The translations under genes and the position numbers were made by a program. From assembly GCA_964342355.1 (NCBI GenBank), contig CAYFFG010000007.1, positions 1 through 64,000 of the forward strand: a DNA stretch of 64,000 nt, given 5' to 3'. The DNA is from Hirschia sp964342355 (GTDB taxonomy: Bacteria > Pseudomonadota > Alphaproteobacteria > Caulobacterales > Hyphomonadaceae). Below the pieces are notes generated by a model, which saw nothing but the letters and a program-made list of their open reading frames with translations, had not been told where the DNA came from and did no database searches. This document shows positions 25,790 through 34,286 of the stretch, one piece after another (the stretch's first letter is position 1; each line of letters begins with the position of its first letter).

Positions 25790-26614
25790 GTGCTGGTTGC
25801 ACTCACGCTATTTACCAAAATTGTCCTTTATGTCGGATTACTCGGCTCAGCTGGCCTGTGTCTTCAAGCCTATATTACTGGGGCCCAGAATCGGCGATTG
25901 ATCGCTGGCTTCGCACTTCTTCTGTCAGCTGCGGTCTGCCTGAGATTGTTCTTGATGAATGCTGAACTGGCCGGCGGCCTTGAAGACAGTTTTGATTTCA
26001 GCCTTTTCGGTTGGGTCTGGACGCCGAACAGGGATCAGACGCTCGCCTATGTATTTGGCGCACTAGCGCTTTTCATCTCTGCAGCCTTAGGCTTGAAATG
26101 GCTCTCAGTGCCCGGATTGATCACCGTTTTCGCCGGCGCAGGGCTTGGCGGTCACACCCATGGCATGGACGCGCCCGGACTAAACCCGATCTTTGTTTCA
26201 ATCCATGTCGCCATTGCGGCCTTTTGGGTCACTGGGCCGATCGTTTTGTGGCCTGAAAAAAACATGTCCGACACGGATCTTTTGCAGCGCATGAAACGCT
26301 TCAGCGCAGTAGCGATCTGGAGCATACCGACTTTGATCGCCGGTGGTGTCTGGCTCAGTCTCCAGATTGGCGGTTCGGTCTCCACACTGGTCGAAAGTGA
26401 CTACGGAAGATTACTTGCGATCAAGTTTGGTCTGGCGTTGGTTGCTTTAGGTATCGGCGCTGTTAACAAATTCTGGGTGACGCTTGAGATAAACAAAGAT
26501 TCAGCGGCTGGCCGAAGACTTTTACGCCAAACACTGACAGTCGATTGTCTTCTCTTCATTGGAATCATCATTGCGATTGCCTCAGCCACAAGCCTAACGG
26601 GCCCGGGCGCCTGA
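25790..26614 (+). CDS. copD: CopD-family copper membrane protein
   Basis: A 274-residue protein with about eight transmembrane helices and the CopD pattern HVAIAAFWVTGPIVL (conserved His in a helix) and TLIAGGVWLSL. It works with CopC in copper handling across the inner membrane; direction of transport differs between systems. The start is not certain: GTG at 25790 follows the copC stop by 4 bases, while ATG at 25757 would overlap copC by 29 bases. It ends 14 bp from the end of the convergent P-type ATPase gene. Confidence 0.85.
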   Translation: MLVALTLFTKIVLYVGLLGSAGLCLQAYITGAQNRRLIAGFALLLSAAVCLRLFLMNAELAGGLEDSFDFSLFGWVWTPNRDQTLAYVFGALALFISAALGLKWLSVPGLITVFAGAGLGGHTHGMDAPGLNPIFVSIHVAIAAFWVTGPIVLWPEKNMSDTDLLQRMKRFSAVAIWSIPTLIAGGVWLSLQIGGSVSTLVESDYGRLLAIKFGLALVALGIGAVNKFWVTLEINKDSAAGRRLLRQTLTVDCLLFIGIIIAIASATSLTGPGA

Positions 26615-26627
26615 TCGGCCGCGGTCT

Positions 26628-28847
26628 TTACAGCTCAAGCGCGCGCAGTCGCAGAGCATTGGCGATGACCGAAACGGACGACAGGCTCATCGCAGCGGCA
26701 GCGATCATTGGACTGAGCAGCAATCCGAAAAACGGGTAAAGCACGCCCGCGGCCACAGGGACGCCGAGTGAGTTGTATATGAAGGCAAAGAAGAGGTTCT
26801 GACGAATATTCCGCATCGTCGCGCGGCTCAGCTCTCGCGCCTTGGCAACGCCGAGCAAGTCGCCTTTGACCAGAGTGACGCCAGCACTCTCCATTGCCAC
26901 ATCAGTCCCGGTGCCCATTGCAATGCCGACGTCAGCTTGAGCGAGCGCAGGGGCGTCGTTGATGCCGTCGCCAGCCATCGCGACGCGCGCGCCCCCGGAC
27001 TGTAATTCTGAAACGATCTTGTGCTTGTCTTCTGGAGAAACATCCGCATGGACCTCATCAATCCCGACTTTTGCTGCCACAGCTTGAGCGGTGGCTTCGG
27101 AGTCGCCGGTCAGCATGACGACCTTCAACCCTTCAGCGTGCAATCGTTTTATCGCTTCCGGCGTTGTCTCTTTGATTGGATCGGCCACGCCAATCATGCC
27201 CGCAAACGCCCCATCGACACTCACGAACATCACGGTTTGACCTTCCGAGCGATACTGATCGGCTTCGACTCCATATTCATCGGACCAGACGCCGAGCCGT
27301 TTCATCATTTTTGAGTTGCCAATCGCGACCACCTGTCCATCGACACTGGCATGCGCGCCTTCTCCAGTAACCGATTGAAAATCTGCCGCCGCGGAGTCTG
27401 GCGCGTTGCGCGTTTCAGCACCCCGAACAATCGCTTCGGCCAGAGGGTGTTCGCTCGAACGCTCAACGGCGGCAACAAGGCCTAAAAGAGCGGCCTCATC
27501 AAACGGATTGGCGGGTTTAACAAGAACGAGTTCCGGACGACCAAGAGTGAGCGTGCCGGTCTTGTCGACAATAATAGTGTCGACTTTTTCAAACGTCTCC
27601 AGCGCCTCGGCATTCTTGATGAGAATACCGTTTGATGCGCCTTTGCCCGTGCCAACCATGATCGACATCGGTGTTGCAAGACCAAGGGCGCACGGGCAGG
27701 CAATGATGAGAACAGCGACAGCGTTCACGAGGGCGAACGCCATGGCCGGGTCGGGGCCGAAGATGGACCAGACGGTAAACGTCAGAATAGCGATGACGAT
27801 CACGGCCGGGACGAACCAGGACGAGACAAGATCGACCAGTCGCTGGATTGGTGCGCGCGAGCGCTGCGCGGCGGCGACCATTTGAACGATTTGCGATAGC
27901 AGGGTGTCTTCTCCGACATGCGTCGCCTGCATGACCAGCGAACCGGTGCCGTTCACCGTGCCACCGGTGACGCGGTCATCCTTGTCTTTCTCAACGGGGA
28001 CCGGCTCGCCGGTGACCATGGATTCGTCGACGGATGAGCGGCCTTCCAGCACAGTGCCATCAACCGGAATTTTCTCACCCGGTCGCACACGTAATCGGTC
28101 GCCCGCGCTGACCTCCGCGAGATCGACTTCTTCTTCACTGCCATCCTCTGCGATCCGCTGCGCTGTCGGCGGAGATAGTTCAAGCAGTGCGCGGATAGCG
28201 CCGGATGTTGCGCTGCGTGCGCGCAGTTCGAGGACCTGGCCGAGAAGAACCAGTGTCACGATCACAGCAGCGGCTTCATAATAGACGGGCACGGTCCCGC
28301 CATGACCTCGAAAAGACTCGGGGAACAGGTCAGGCGCGAAGGAGGCGACAAGTGAATACACATAGGCCACGCCGACCCCCATCGCGATGAGCGTGAACAT
28401 ATTCAGGCTACGCCGTGTTGCCGACTGCCACCCACGAACAAAGAAGGGCCAGCCCGCCCACAAAACAACCGGTGTCGCAAGAACCGCCTGCAGCCAGACG
28501 CCGAGAGTGGGATTGACTAGATCGCCGAGCGGATTTCCGGGGATCATTTCGCCCATGACAAATGCGACCAGCGGCACGGAAAGGACGAGCCCGACCCAGA
28601 ACCGCCTTGTCATGTCTTCGAGTTCGGACGTGTCTTCTTCGGCGCTGACCGTTTCCGGTTCGAGGGACATGCCGCAGATCGGGCACCCCACGTTCGAGGT
28701 CTCGCGAACCTGCGGGTGCATCGGACAGGTCCATACCATGCCTGAATATTCTGCAGGGATATTGTCATAGTTTTTATCAGGTGCGGGCGCTGCTGAATGG
28801 CAATGATCGCCATGATGGTCGTGTTCGGAATGGTCGTGATTGGTCAT
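26628..28847 (-). CDS. P1B-type Cu+ ATPase (CopA/SilP-like)
   Basis: A 739-residue metal ATPase that exports Cu(I) or Ag(I). The N-terminus has a His-rich start, then a heavy-metal-binding domain with CPMHPQVRE and CPICGMSLEP (about 40-63) in place of the usual GMxCxxC domain. After it come MA/MB helices, TGEPVPVEKD, the CPC metal site in ACPCALGLATP, DKTGTLTLGRP (phosphorylated Asp), SEHPLAEAIV, and GDGINDAPALAQADVGIAMG. All motifs are intact and the length is normal. It lies 61 bp downstream of the DUF5676 gene, under the operator at 29224-29240, and ends facing copD. Confidence 0.95.
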   Translation of the reverse strand: MTNHDHSEHDHHGDHCHSAAPAPDKNYDNIPAEYSGMVWTCPMHPQVRETSNVGCPICGMSLEPETVSAEEDTSELEDMTRRFWVGLVLSVPLVAFVMGEMIPGNPLGDLVNPTLGVWLQAVLATPVVLWAGWPFFVRGWQSATRRSLNMFTLIAMGVGVAYVYSLVASFAPDLFPESFRGHGGTVPVYYEAAAVIVTLVLLGQVLELRARSATSGAIRALLELSPPTAQRIAEDGSEEEVDLAEVSAGDRLRVRPGEKIPVDGTVLEGRSSVDESMVTGEPVPVEKDKDDRVTGGTVNGTGSLVMQATHVGEDTLLSQIVQMVAAAQRSRAPIQRLVDLVSSWFVPAVIVIAILTFTVWSIFGPDPAMAFALVNAVAVLIIACPCALGLATPMSIMVGTGKGASNGILIKNAEALETFEKVDTIIVDKTGTLTLGRPELVLVKPANPFDEAALLGLVAAVERSSEHPLAEAIVRGAETRNAPDSAAADFQSVTGEGAHASVDGQVVAIGNSKMMKRLGVWSDEYGVEADQYRSEGQTVMFVSVDGAFAGMIGVADPIKETTPEAIKRLHAEGLKVVMLTGDSEATAQAVAAKVGIDEVHADVSPEDKHKIVSELQSGGARVAMAGDGINDAPALAQADVGIAMGTGTDVAMESAGVTLVKGDLLGVAKARELSRATMRNIRQNLFFAFIYNSLGVPVAAGVLYPFFGLLLSPMIAAAAMSLSSVSVIANALRLRALEL

Positions 28848-28908
28848 GTGTAGAACTCAAAAGCTGATAGCAGCGCCAGCTGAAGCCTGGCGCGGCTGTC
28901 GGTTTAGG

Positions 28909-29157
28909 TCAGGAAGACTTGTTGAAGCGGTTATAGAGCGGCACGAATACGAGGGCGGTGTACCATCCATAAAGGTAAGATTCGACGAGTCCGATTCCGA
29001 ATCCGGTCGGAGTCAGAAACTCAAATCCTGGTAGTAGATCCGCCCAGGCCTTATGCATGTGAAGCGACGGCGGTGTGATGAGACCCCAGCCAATACAGAT
29101 CAAAAAAGTAATGGCTAGAAACAGGGATAGGGGTTGTCCCAAAGATGCGATTTTCAT
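28909..29157 (-). CDS. DUF5676-type two-helix membrane protein
   Basis: An 82-residue protein with two transmembrane helices (about 9-30 and 56-76) and a short link with HMHKAWADLLPGF and a W-rich second helix. This pattern matches DUF5676, small proteins seen beside copper ATPases; no function is known to me. Its ribosome binding region is fair (AAGGAGGCG upstream of the ATG at 29157). It is first in the two-gene ATPase operon, 67 bp downstream of the CsoR-type operator, which suggests a copper-linked role. Confidence 0.75.
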   Translation of the reverse strand: MKIASLGQPLSLFLAITFLICIGWGLITPPSLHMHKAWADLLPGFEFLTPTGFGIGLVESYLYGWYTALVFVPLYNRFNKSS

Positions 29158-29223
29158 GGGGCGCCTCCTTACGAAATTTGCTGCGCAGCGTTGCGTCTAT
29201 ACTCGATCAGTCGGCTATACATA

Positions 29224-29240
29224 ATACCCCTATGGGGTAT
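29224..29240. promoter_or_regulatory. CsoR-type operator of the copper ATPase operon
   Basis: ATACCCC-TAT-GGGGTAT is a perfect 7-bp dyad. It lies 67 bp upstream of the DUF5676 start on the minus strand. The arms match the csoR-copC operator, so the same repressor should bind. The truncated CPBP gene on the same strand reads into it and takes its stop codon from inside it. Confidence 0.75.
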
Positions 29241-29661
29241 ATGCAAGTGGGCCTGCTATCCAAAGGATTGTCAACCAAAACAGAAACAGAGATGTGTTCC
29301 CAGCCACGTCTCCAAATCTCGAAGCCGCACCGTCATGGTTTGGTTCCATGAATACCAGTCCGGATGCCTCACCGATCAGCGAGACGACCACTCCTGTTGC
29401 GAGGATCATGATAAAAGCGATCACCGTTTGAACAGGCAGTAGCCAGTAACTCTTCGCGGTCTTTAGTCGGACAAGTCCAATCCGTGAAAGGCTTATTCGT
29501 CGATGGTTCAGGTATGCGGTCAGACAGATCAAGACGATAATCAAGGATATCGGTCCTGCATATTGCCAAATCGTGAAATCGAGGACGGCTTTCAATACAA
29601 GCGCGAAGACGGTGAAACCAAGAAACTCAGCCACGCCAGGTCTTTCTAGGAAAGAGTGCAT
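29230..29661 (-). pseudogene. CPBP-type intramembrane protease, cut before its active site
   Basis: A 143-residue membrane protein with the front helices of a CPBP (CAAX/Abi) family protease. The SRIGLVRLKTAKSYWLLP segment and four hydrophobic stretches are the usual N-terminal half. The reading frame ends at LWIAGPLAYTP, just where intact proteins continue with the glutamate motif (EExxR) after GPL or AP. The stop codon lies inside the CsoR-type dyad. This points to a recombination joint near 29241, with the metal block fused to a broken host gene. The lost C-terminal half is not seen elsewhere in the window. The ATG at 29661 has only a weak ribosome binding site. Confidence 0.65.
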
Positions 29662-30006
29662 TTGACAGATCCGTTCAGTCAGATTTTTTTAGAGACACTG
29701 AGTAAGGTGTGCGGCGGCGCGCTTCTGGTTGCTCCGCATAAGGCGTATGATGGACTGGTGGGCCGATCTCTTAGTTGGAACCGCAATCCTGCGGTCAAAG
29801 GATGTCGCATGGGGGGGTACTCCTCTCTTATTCGTACGGGACGACAGATAAGAGGACCGCGTCTTCTAATCTTGGCAGCTTGCGTCAGACTTTTGATTAA
29901 TCGCGACAAATCGATGGATGCGTGGATTGGGAGAGCTGATAGCTTGATGGTCAACTCTGCTTGGACCTTCTAGTCCTCACGAAGCGGCGCGTTATGACGC
30001 CTAAAG
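29662..30006. other. Gap with no supported gene
   Basis: About 345 bp between the broken CPBP gene and the AraC-type element before the hydrolase. Short open frames on both strands lack a family pattern and a ribosome binding site, so I leave them out. I see no tRNA, terminator or clear repeat in it. Confidence 0.5.
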
Positions 30007-30034
30007 CCAAAACTTTGGCGTCTTCGGGCAAGAG
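30007..30034 (+). promoter_or_regulatory. AraC-type regulatory element C (before the hydrolase)
   Basis: The block carries CCAAAACTTTGGCG followed by CGGGCAAGAG. It matches elements A (32758) and B (36627) in the AAAACT and GGCAAGA parts and lies 55 bp upstream of its start codon, like them. I read it as an operator for the AraC regulator encoded at 31736-32743. Confidence 0.5.
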
Positions 30035-30089
30035 CCTCTGCGGTTCATTGGTTAGCTATGAATGGAGTTTCAGATGCGCGGAGATTTCC

Positions 30090-31597
30090 ATGAACAACTC
30101 AATTGCCACAAAAAACGATAAGCGTACGAGCTTTTCTTATGCGAAATTTTTATCCGTATTAGCGGTTACGCTAAGCGTCGCTGGATGTGCCGTTAGCCCG
30201 GCTCAATCCAGCGATGGTCCTGAGTATGAAGTCACCTCTTCGCAGCTGGACGTTCGAGGCGTCGGTACAATTGAGGGAAAAGAATACAAGATCATGGTGC
30301 CCGAGAATCGCGCCAACAAAGACAGCCGCTTGATCGCATTGCGTTTTGTCGTTCTTGAGGCGATGCAGCCCTCTGCACTTCCTCCGGTGGTTTATCTGGC
30401 CGGCGGGCCCGGGGGCTCTGCAACGGGTGCGGCGCAAAGTCCGCGCTGGCCGCTCTTTGATGCCTTGCGGCAAAATCGGGATGTTATCCTGCTCGACCAA
30501 CGTGGAACTGGCCTTTCCGATGCGCCGCCCGATTGCATAAGCTCGATTGGCTGGTCCGAAGAGGATGTGGCAGACCGCGACACCTTCATTGGCAAGCATC
30601 GGATGGCATTTCGAGAATGTCGGGATTTCTGGCAGGAAGAAGGCGTTGACTTGAGCGGATACACGACCTCGGAGAGCGCTCATGATCTCGCCGCGATATC
30701 CAAAGCGCTTGATACCCCACTGAGCCTGCTCGGCATCAGTTATGGCACACATCTTGGGCTCGCCACGATGGATGAACATCCAGAAATCATCGATCGCGTG
30801 GTGCTCGTGAGTGTCGAAGGGCTTGATCAGACTGTAAAACTCCCGGTACGGACTGATGCCTATTTTGAACGACTACAGGCTGCGCTGAACCAAGGTGCCG
30901 CCGATCAGGACTTCCCACCGTATCCTGACCTTGCTGAGGCTCTTCGCATCGGCCTTGAACGGATAGAGCGCGATCGCCCTGTTATTGATGTTTTTGTCGC
31001 GCGAAACCAACCGCCCGTAAAACGTACGCTTGGGGCATTTGCGGTGCAGCGCGCCATCTCCTTCGCATTGTCCGATCCGGATCGTGCAACGGATGTGGCG
31101 AACGGGATACTCGCTATGGCCGCTGAAACCCCCGACTACTCATTGATGGCCCGTTTCGGTTTTCTTATGCCAGACCAGATCGAGCTGCGAGCGATGCCGA
31201 CAATCATGGATATGGCGTCAGGGATTTCTCCGGAACGGAATGCCCTAGTGTCCGGACAGTCGCCAGTGGCTCTTCTTGGAGATGCTCGAACTTCCCGATG
31301 CCACATCTCGCCAATGAGTCCGGGAGTTTTCGTATGCCTGACGAATTTCGCGAAACGCCGTCAAGCGACGTTCCAACGCTTGTGCTTTCAGGCACGCTTG
31401 ATGCCAGAACCTATCCCGAAGCTGCACTGGAGGCGACCGCAGGGCTGACCGAGCGAACCATGATCACGGTTGAAAACGGCGGTCATAATCTTTTCTTTGA
31501 TCATCCCGATATCGTTCCCGATATTATTGCGTTCTTCGCAAGTGAAAATCTTGAAGATAAAGTATTGATTGCTGACCTTCCTAAAGCGTCCAGATAA
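30090..31597 (+). pseudogene. S33-type alpha/beta hydrolase lipoprotein with a frameshift
   Basis: Two frames together make a proline-iminopeptidase-like hydrolase of about 500 residues. The start at 30090 has GGAG upstream and gives a lipoprotein signal (SVAGC). The oxyanion segment YLAGGPGGSA, LLDQRGTGLSD and the nucleophile elbow GISYGTH are in the first frame. Near 31287 the frame changes: LLGDA should continue as NFPMPHLANESGSF, which is found in the next frame, with SGTLDARTYP (acid Asp) and ENGGHNLFF (His) up to 31597. One inserted base at 31285-31289 would repair it. The catalytic Ser and the Asp/His are now on separate pieces, so the present sequence should not make an active enzyme. 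Confidence 0.82.
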
Positions 31598-31634
31598 TAG
31601 TCCATAACGCTATAAGGTGTATTCTGATAAATAG

Positions 31635-31670
31635 TTGACCCCACGCCCAAGTTTCAGTGTGTGGGGTCAA
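31635..31670. other. Strong 10-bp inverted repeat
   Basis: TTGACCCCAC (31635-31644) pairs exactly with GTGGGGTCAA (31661-31670) over a 16-base loop. It lies between the hydrolase end and the AraC start. There is no T-run after it, so I do not call it a terminator. It could be an operator or a transcript-end hairpin. Confidence 0.5.
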
Positions 31671-31735
31671 TTGAATTTCTGGATTCAGAAAATCAGACCT
31701 CCCATAGACGCTTAACTTTCTATAGAACTGGCCTT

Positions 31736-32743
31736 ATGAGCCAGATCACTTCTCTTTATGTGCACAAGGTCCTCAGCCATGTCAGCGCTGGCGTTGAGAC
31801 CCGTGACCTCGTGCAAGACCTAGGGCTCACCCCGAACGGCCCCGTCGATCCGAAGCTGATGGTCTCGGCAGACGAATTCTATGACTTTTTCGCGACGCTC
31901 GCCGCCCGTGACCCGGATGGCCTTTCACTGCCGCTTCGCATTGGCGCCACCATGAACAGCGACGAGTATGGCGCATTCGGACTGGCCTGGAAGTCCGCCC
32001 CCAATCTGCGCGGATCATTCGCGAGATCAGAGCGCTATGGCCATGTCCTGGGCAGCGCTGAAACCTATTCCCTTGAGCAAAGCAATGACGGCTGGCTCTT
32101 CAGTCTCGACAAGGCTGGCGATGGCCGTCTCGGTATGTTGCTCTCGAACGAGGCGAGCATGTCGGCAGTCGATGTGATCAGCAAGGAGGTCAGTACTGCG
32201 CGCTTTATGCCGCTAGCCGTATACTTCAAACATGCCCCGCGCGGTGACATATCTGTGTACGAAGAGCACTTTGGATGTCCGGTCTATTTTGAAACGGATC
32301 GCGACGCGCTTCTCGTCAGTGAACACTCCATGGACGCCCCCAACAGGCTTGGCGACGAGACCATTGCCAGTTTCTTTGACCGCCACCTCGAGCAGGAACT
32401 TGCCGCGCTTACCAATGATGAGGGGCTTGAGCAAAGCGTACGGCGCGCGGTGGCCAATGTTCTGAGCGAAGGTGTGCCAACCCTATCGTCGATCGCCTCA
32501 GAATTGGGGATCGGTTCTAGGACCTTGCAAAGACGTCTCTCAGATCATGGTCACTCGTTCCAAAGCGTTGTTGATACTGCCCGACATGAACTCGCACAGC
32601 GGCTCTTACGCGAAACCGAGTACAGTCTTGCCGAAGTCGCATTTTTGACGGGATTTTCAGAGCAAAGCGGATTTACCAGAGCTTTCAAGCGCTGGGCCGG
32701 ACAGACCCCACGTTCCTACAGGCTGGGGGCAAGCCAGGCTTAA
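31736..32743 (+). CDS. AraC-family regulator (OruR-like)
   Basis: A 335-residue regulator. The N-terminal two thirds resemble the arabinose-binding-like domain of OruR/ArgR-type AraC proteins (LRIGATMNSDEYGAFGLAWK is typical), and the C-terminal 100 residues are a two-helix-turn-helix domain: LSSIASELGIGSRTLQRRLS and LAEVAFLTGFSEQSGFTRAF. I chose the ATG at 31736; a GTG at 31661 would start inside the inverted repeat. It lies right before element A and the NmrA-like gene. Its ligand is unknown. It is the best candidate to bind elements A-D, because a truncated copy at 39502 keeps nearly the same recognition helices. Confidence 0.9.
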   Translation: MSQITSLYVHKVLSHVSAGVETRDLVQDLGLTPNGPVDPKLMVSADEFYDFFATLAARDPDGLSLPLRIGATMNSDEYGAFGLAWKSAPNLRGSFARSERYGHVLGSAETYSLEQSNDGWLFSLDKAGDGRLGMLLSNEASMSAVDVISKEVSTARFMPLAVYFKHAPRGDISVYEEHFGCPVYFETDRDALLVSEHSMDAPNRLGDETIASFFDRHLEQELAALTNDEGLEQSVRRAVANVLSEGVPTLSSIASELGIGSRTLQRRLSDHGHSFQSVVDTARHELAQRLLRETEYSLAEVAFLTGFSEQSGFTRAFKRWAGQTPRSYRLGASQA

Positions 32744-32757
32744 AGCCGACGTCTGAC

Positions 32758-32793
32758 GCGATCTGTCAAAACTCTGGCACGCTTGGGCAAGAG
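32758..32793 (+). promoter_or_regulatory. AraC-type regulatory element A (before the NmrA-like gene)
   Basis: GCGATCTGTCAAAACTC followed by CGCTTGGGCAAGAG. The first 17 bases are identical to element B. It ends 56 bp upstream of the ATG at 32850. A similar CATATC word lies downstream of it (32807 area) as in B (36680 area), a possible -10 region. Inferred role: activator site. Confidence 0.6.
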
Positions 32794-32849
32794 TAGGCGG
32801 CGCATATTTCATATCCATTGACTTGCAGAAACCAAAAAGGAGCAAGTCA

Positions 32850-33694
32850 ATGAACTTCCTGCGCAAAAAGAAAAACCTCACGCTCATTCTGGGAGGTACA
32901 GGAAAAACAGGCCGCCGCATCGCGGAACGCCTGAAAGCCAAAGGACATGAGGTCCGTGTCGGCTCACGCTCAGCCGTTCCGTCTTTCGATTGGGATAATG
33001 AGAAGGGCTGGGATGCGGCGCTGAAAGATGTGACCGCAGTCTATATCACCTATGCCCTGATCTCGCCATGCCCGGCGCGCCTGATGCGATCCAGGCCTTC
33101 GTTGATCTCGCGAAGCGGCGCGGCGTGAAACGTCTTGTCCTTCTGTCGGGACGCGGCGAAGAAGAGGCGCAGGCCTGTGAGCGAATTGTCCAGAGCGCAG
33201 GTCTCGAATGGACGATTGTCCGGGCAAGCTGGTTCAATCAGAACTTCTCCGAAGGCGCCTTCATCGACATGGTGCTCGGCGGCACAATCACACTGCCTGC
33301 AGGCGATCAGGTCGAACCCTTTGTCGATGTAGACGATATCGCAGATGTAGCGGTCGCTGCCTTGAGTGAGGACCATCACAATGGTGAGGTCTATGAGGTT
33401 ACAGGCCCTCGATTGATGACGATTACCGATGTCGCGGCGGACCTGTCCCGCGCAACAGGGCGTGAAATCAACTATGTAGACGTCCCGCACGAAGCATTTG
33501 TTGGCGAAGTTGCCGATTCAGGCGCGCCAAAAGATGTTGTCTGGATGCTGGACTATCTCTTCTCCACCGTCCTCGACGGGCGCAATGCTTATCTCTGTGA
33601 CGGCGTTCAGCGCGCGCTCGGTCGTCCGCCTAAGGATTTCGCGGACTATGCACGCGATGTCGCCGCCACTGGTGCATGGAAGACGGCTGCATAA
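32850..33694 (+). pseudogene. NmrA-like NAD(P)-binding protein with a frameshift
   Basis: Two frames make one NmrA/SDR-type protein of about 281 residues. The start at 32850 has a strong AAGGAG. The glycine-rich nucleotide site is LILGGTGKTGRRIAERL in the first frame. After AVYITYA the frame is lost; the next frame continues MPGAPDAIQAFVDLAKRRG, then LVLLSGRGEEEAQ, WTIVRASWFNQNFSEG and on to 33694. One base missing in the CCC at 33055-33057 explains it: with one more C the joint reads YAPDLAMPGAP, as in intact relatives. These proteins act as quinone or NADPH-linked oxidoreductases or redox sensors. It stands under element A. Confidence 0.82.
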
Positions 33695-33780
33695 GGCGGC
33701 ACCAGATGGCCGTCCCAGGGTGATCAATTCCCCTGGGGCGTTCCTGTCAAAATTCACCAATCTAACCGGGAAACCAACCC

Positions 33781-34284
33781 ATGACCTATGAATGGACCCT
33801 CTATTTTTGCCTCTTCCTCGCGCTTTGGAGCGCAGTGATCGGAGGCGTATTCTCAGCCTTTTCCGAATTTGTGATGTCAGGGCTGCTGCGAACCGCTCCG
33901 GCTGGCGGCATCGAAGCGATGCAACACATCAACCGCACTGTGATCAAAACCCAGTTCGTCGCCGGAATTCTCTCCATCGCGCTGTTTTCAGTCCTGTTCG
34001 CGCTCTACAGTACAACGATCTTCGAGGGCGCTGCTCTGATAACGCTGATCCTCGCACCGATTGTGTACCTGCCAACGGTTTTTTTCATGACCATTTTTGG
34101 CAACGTTCCGATGAACAACAAGCTTGAGCGTTTCGACCACACAACCTCAGAGGCGGAAGCCTATTGGGTGAAATATGGCCGGGACTGGACCCGCCTGAAT
34201 CATATCCGGACGCTCGGCAGTGTGCTGACAGCTGGCCTCTACATCATCGCCGCCATCACACTCATCACCAGTGGGCAGGTGTAA
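33781..34284 (+). CDS. DUF1772 membrane protein (anthrone oxygenase-like)
   Basis: A 167-residue protein with four transmembrane helices (about 4-26, 58-77, 82-104 and 145-163). VFSAFSEFVMSGLLRTAP then GIEAMQHINRTV is the DUF1772 pattern. Some fungal relatives are anthrone oxygenases, but bacterial members have no settled role. It lies 86 bp after the NmrA-like gene and 2 bp before the HExxH protein gene and likely shares their transcript. Confidence 0.82.
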   Translation: MTYEWTLYFCLFLALWSAVIGGVFSAFSEFVMSGLLRTAPAGGIEAMQHINRTVIKTQFVAGILSIALFSVLFALYSTTIFEGAALITLILAPIVYLPTVFFMTIFGNVPMNNKLERFDHTTSEAEAYWVKYGRDWTRLNHIRTLGSVLTAGLYIIAAITLITSGQV

Positions 34285-34286
34285 TC

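Noticed and set aside
29661..29671. GATCTGTCAAA on the minus strand, like the front of elements A and B
   Set aside because: Only 11 bases match, it spans the CPBP start codon, and the GGCAAGA part and the normal distance are missing.
29656..29973. A 105-codon plus-strand frame after the CPBP gene
   Set aside because: No ribosome binding site, no domain pattern, and it overlaps the start of the CPBP gene and runs towards element C.
31635..31670. Intrinsic terminator after the hydrolase
   Set aside because: The stem is perfect but there is no T-run on either side, so I list it only as an inverted repeat.
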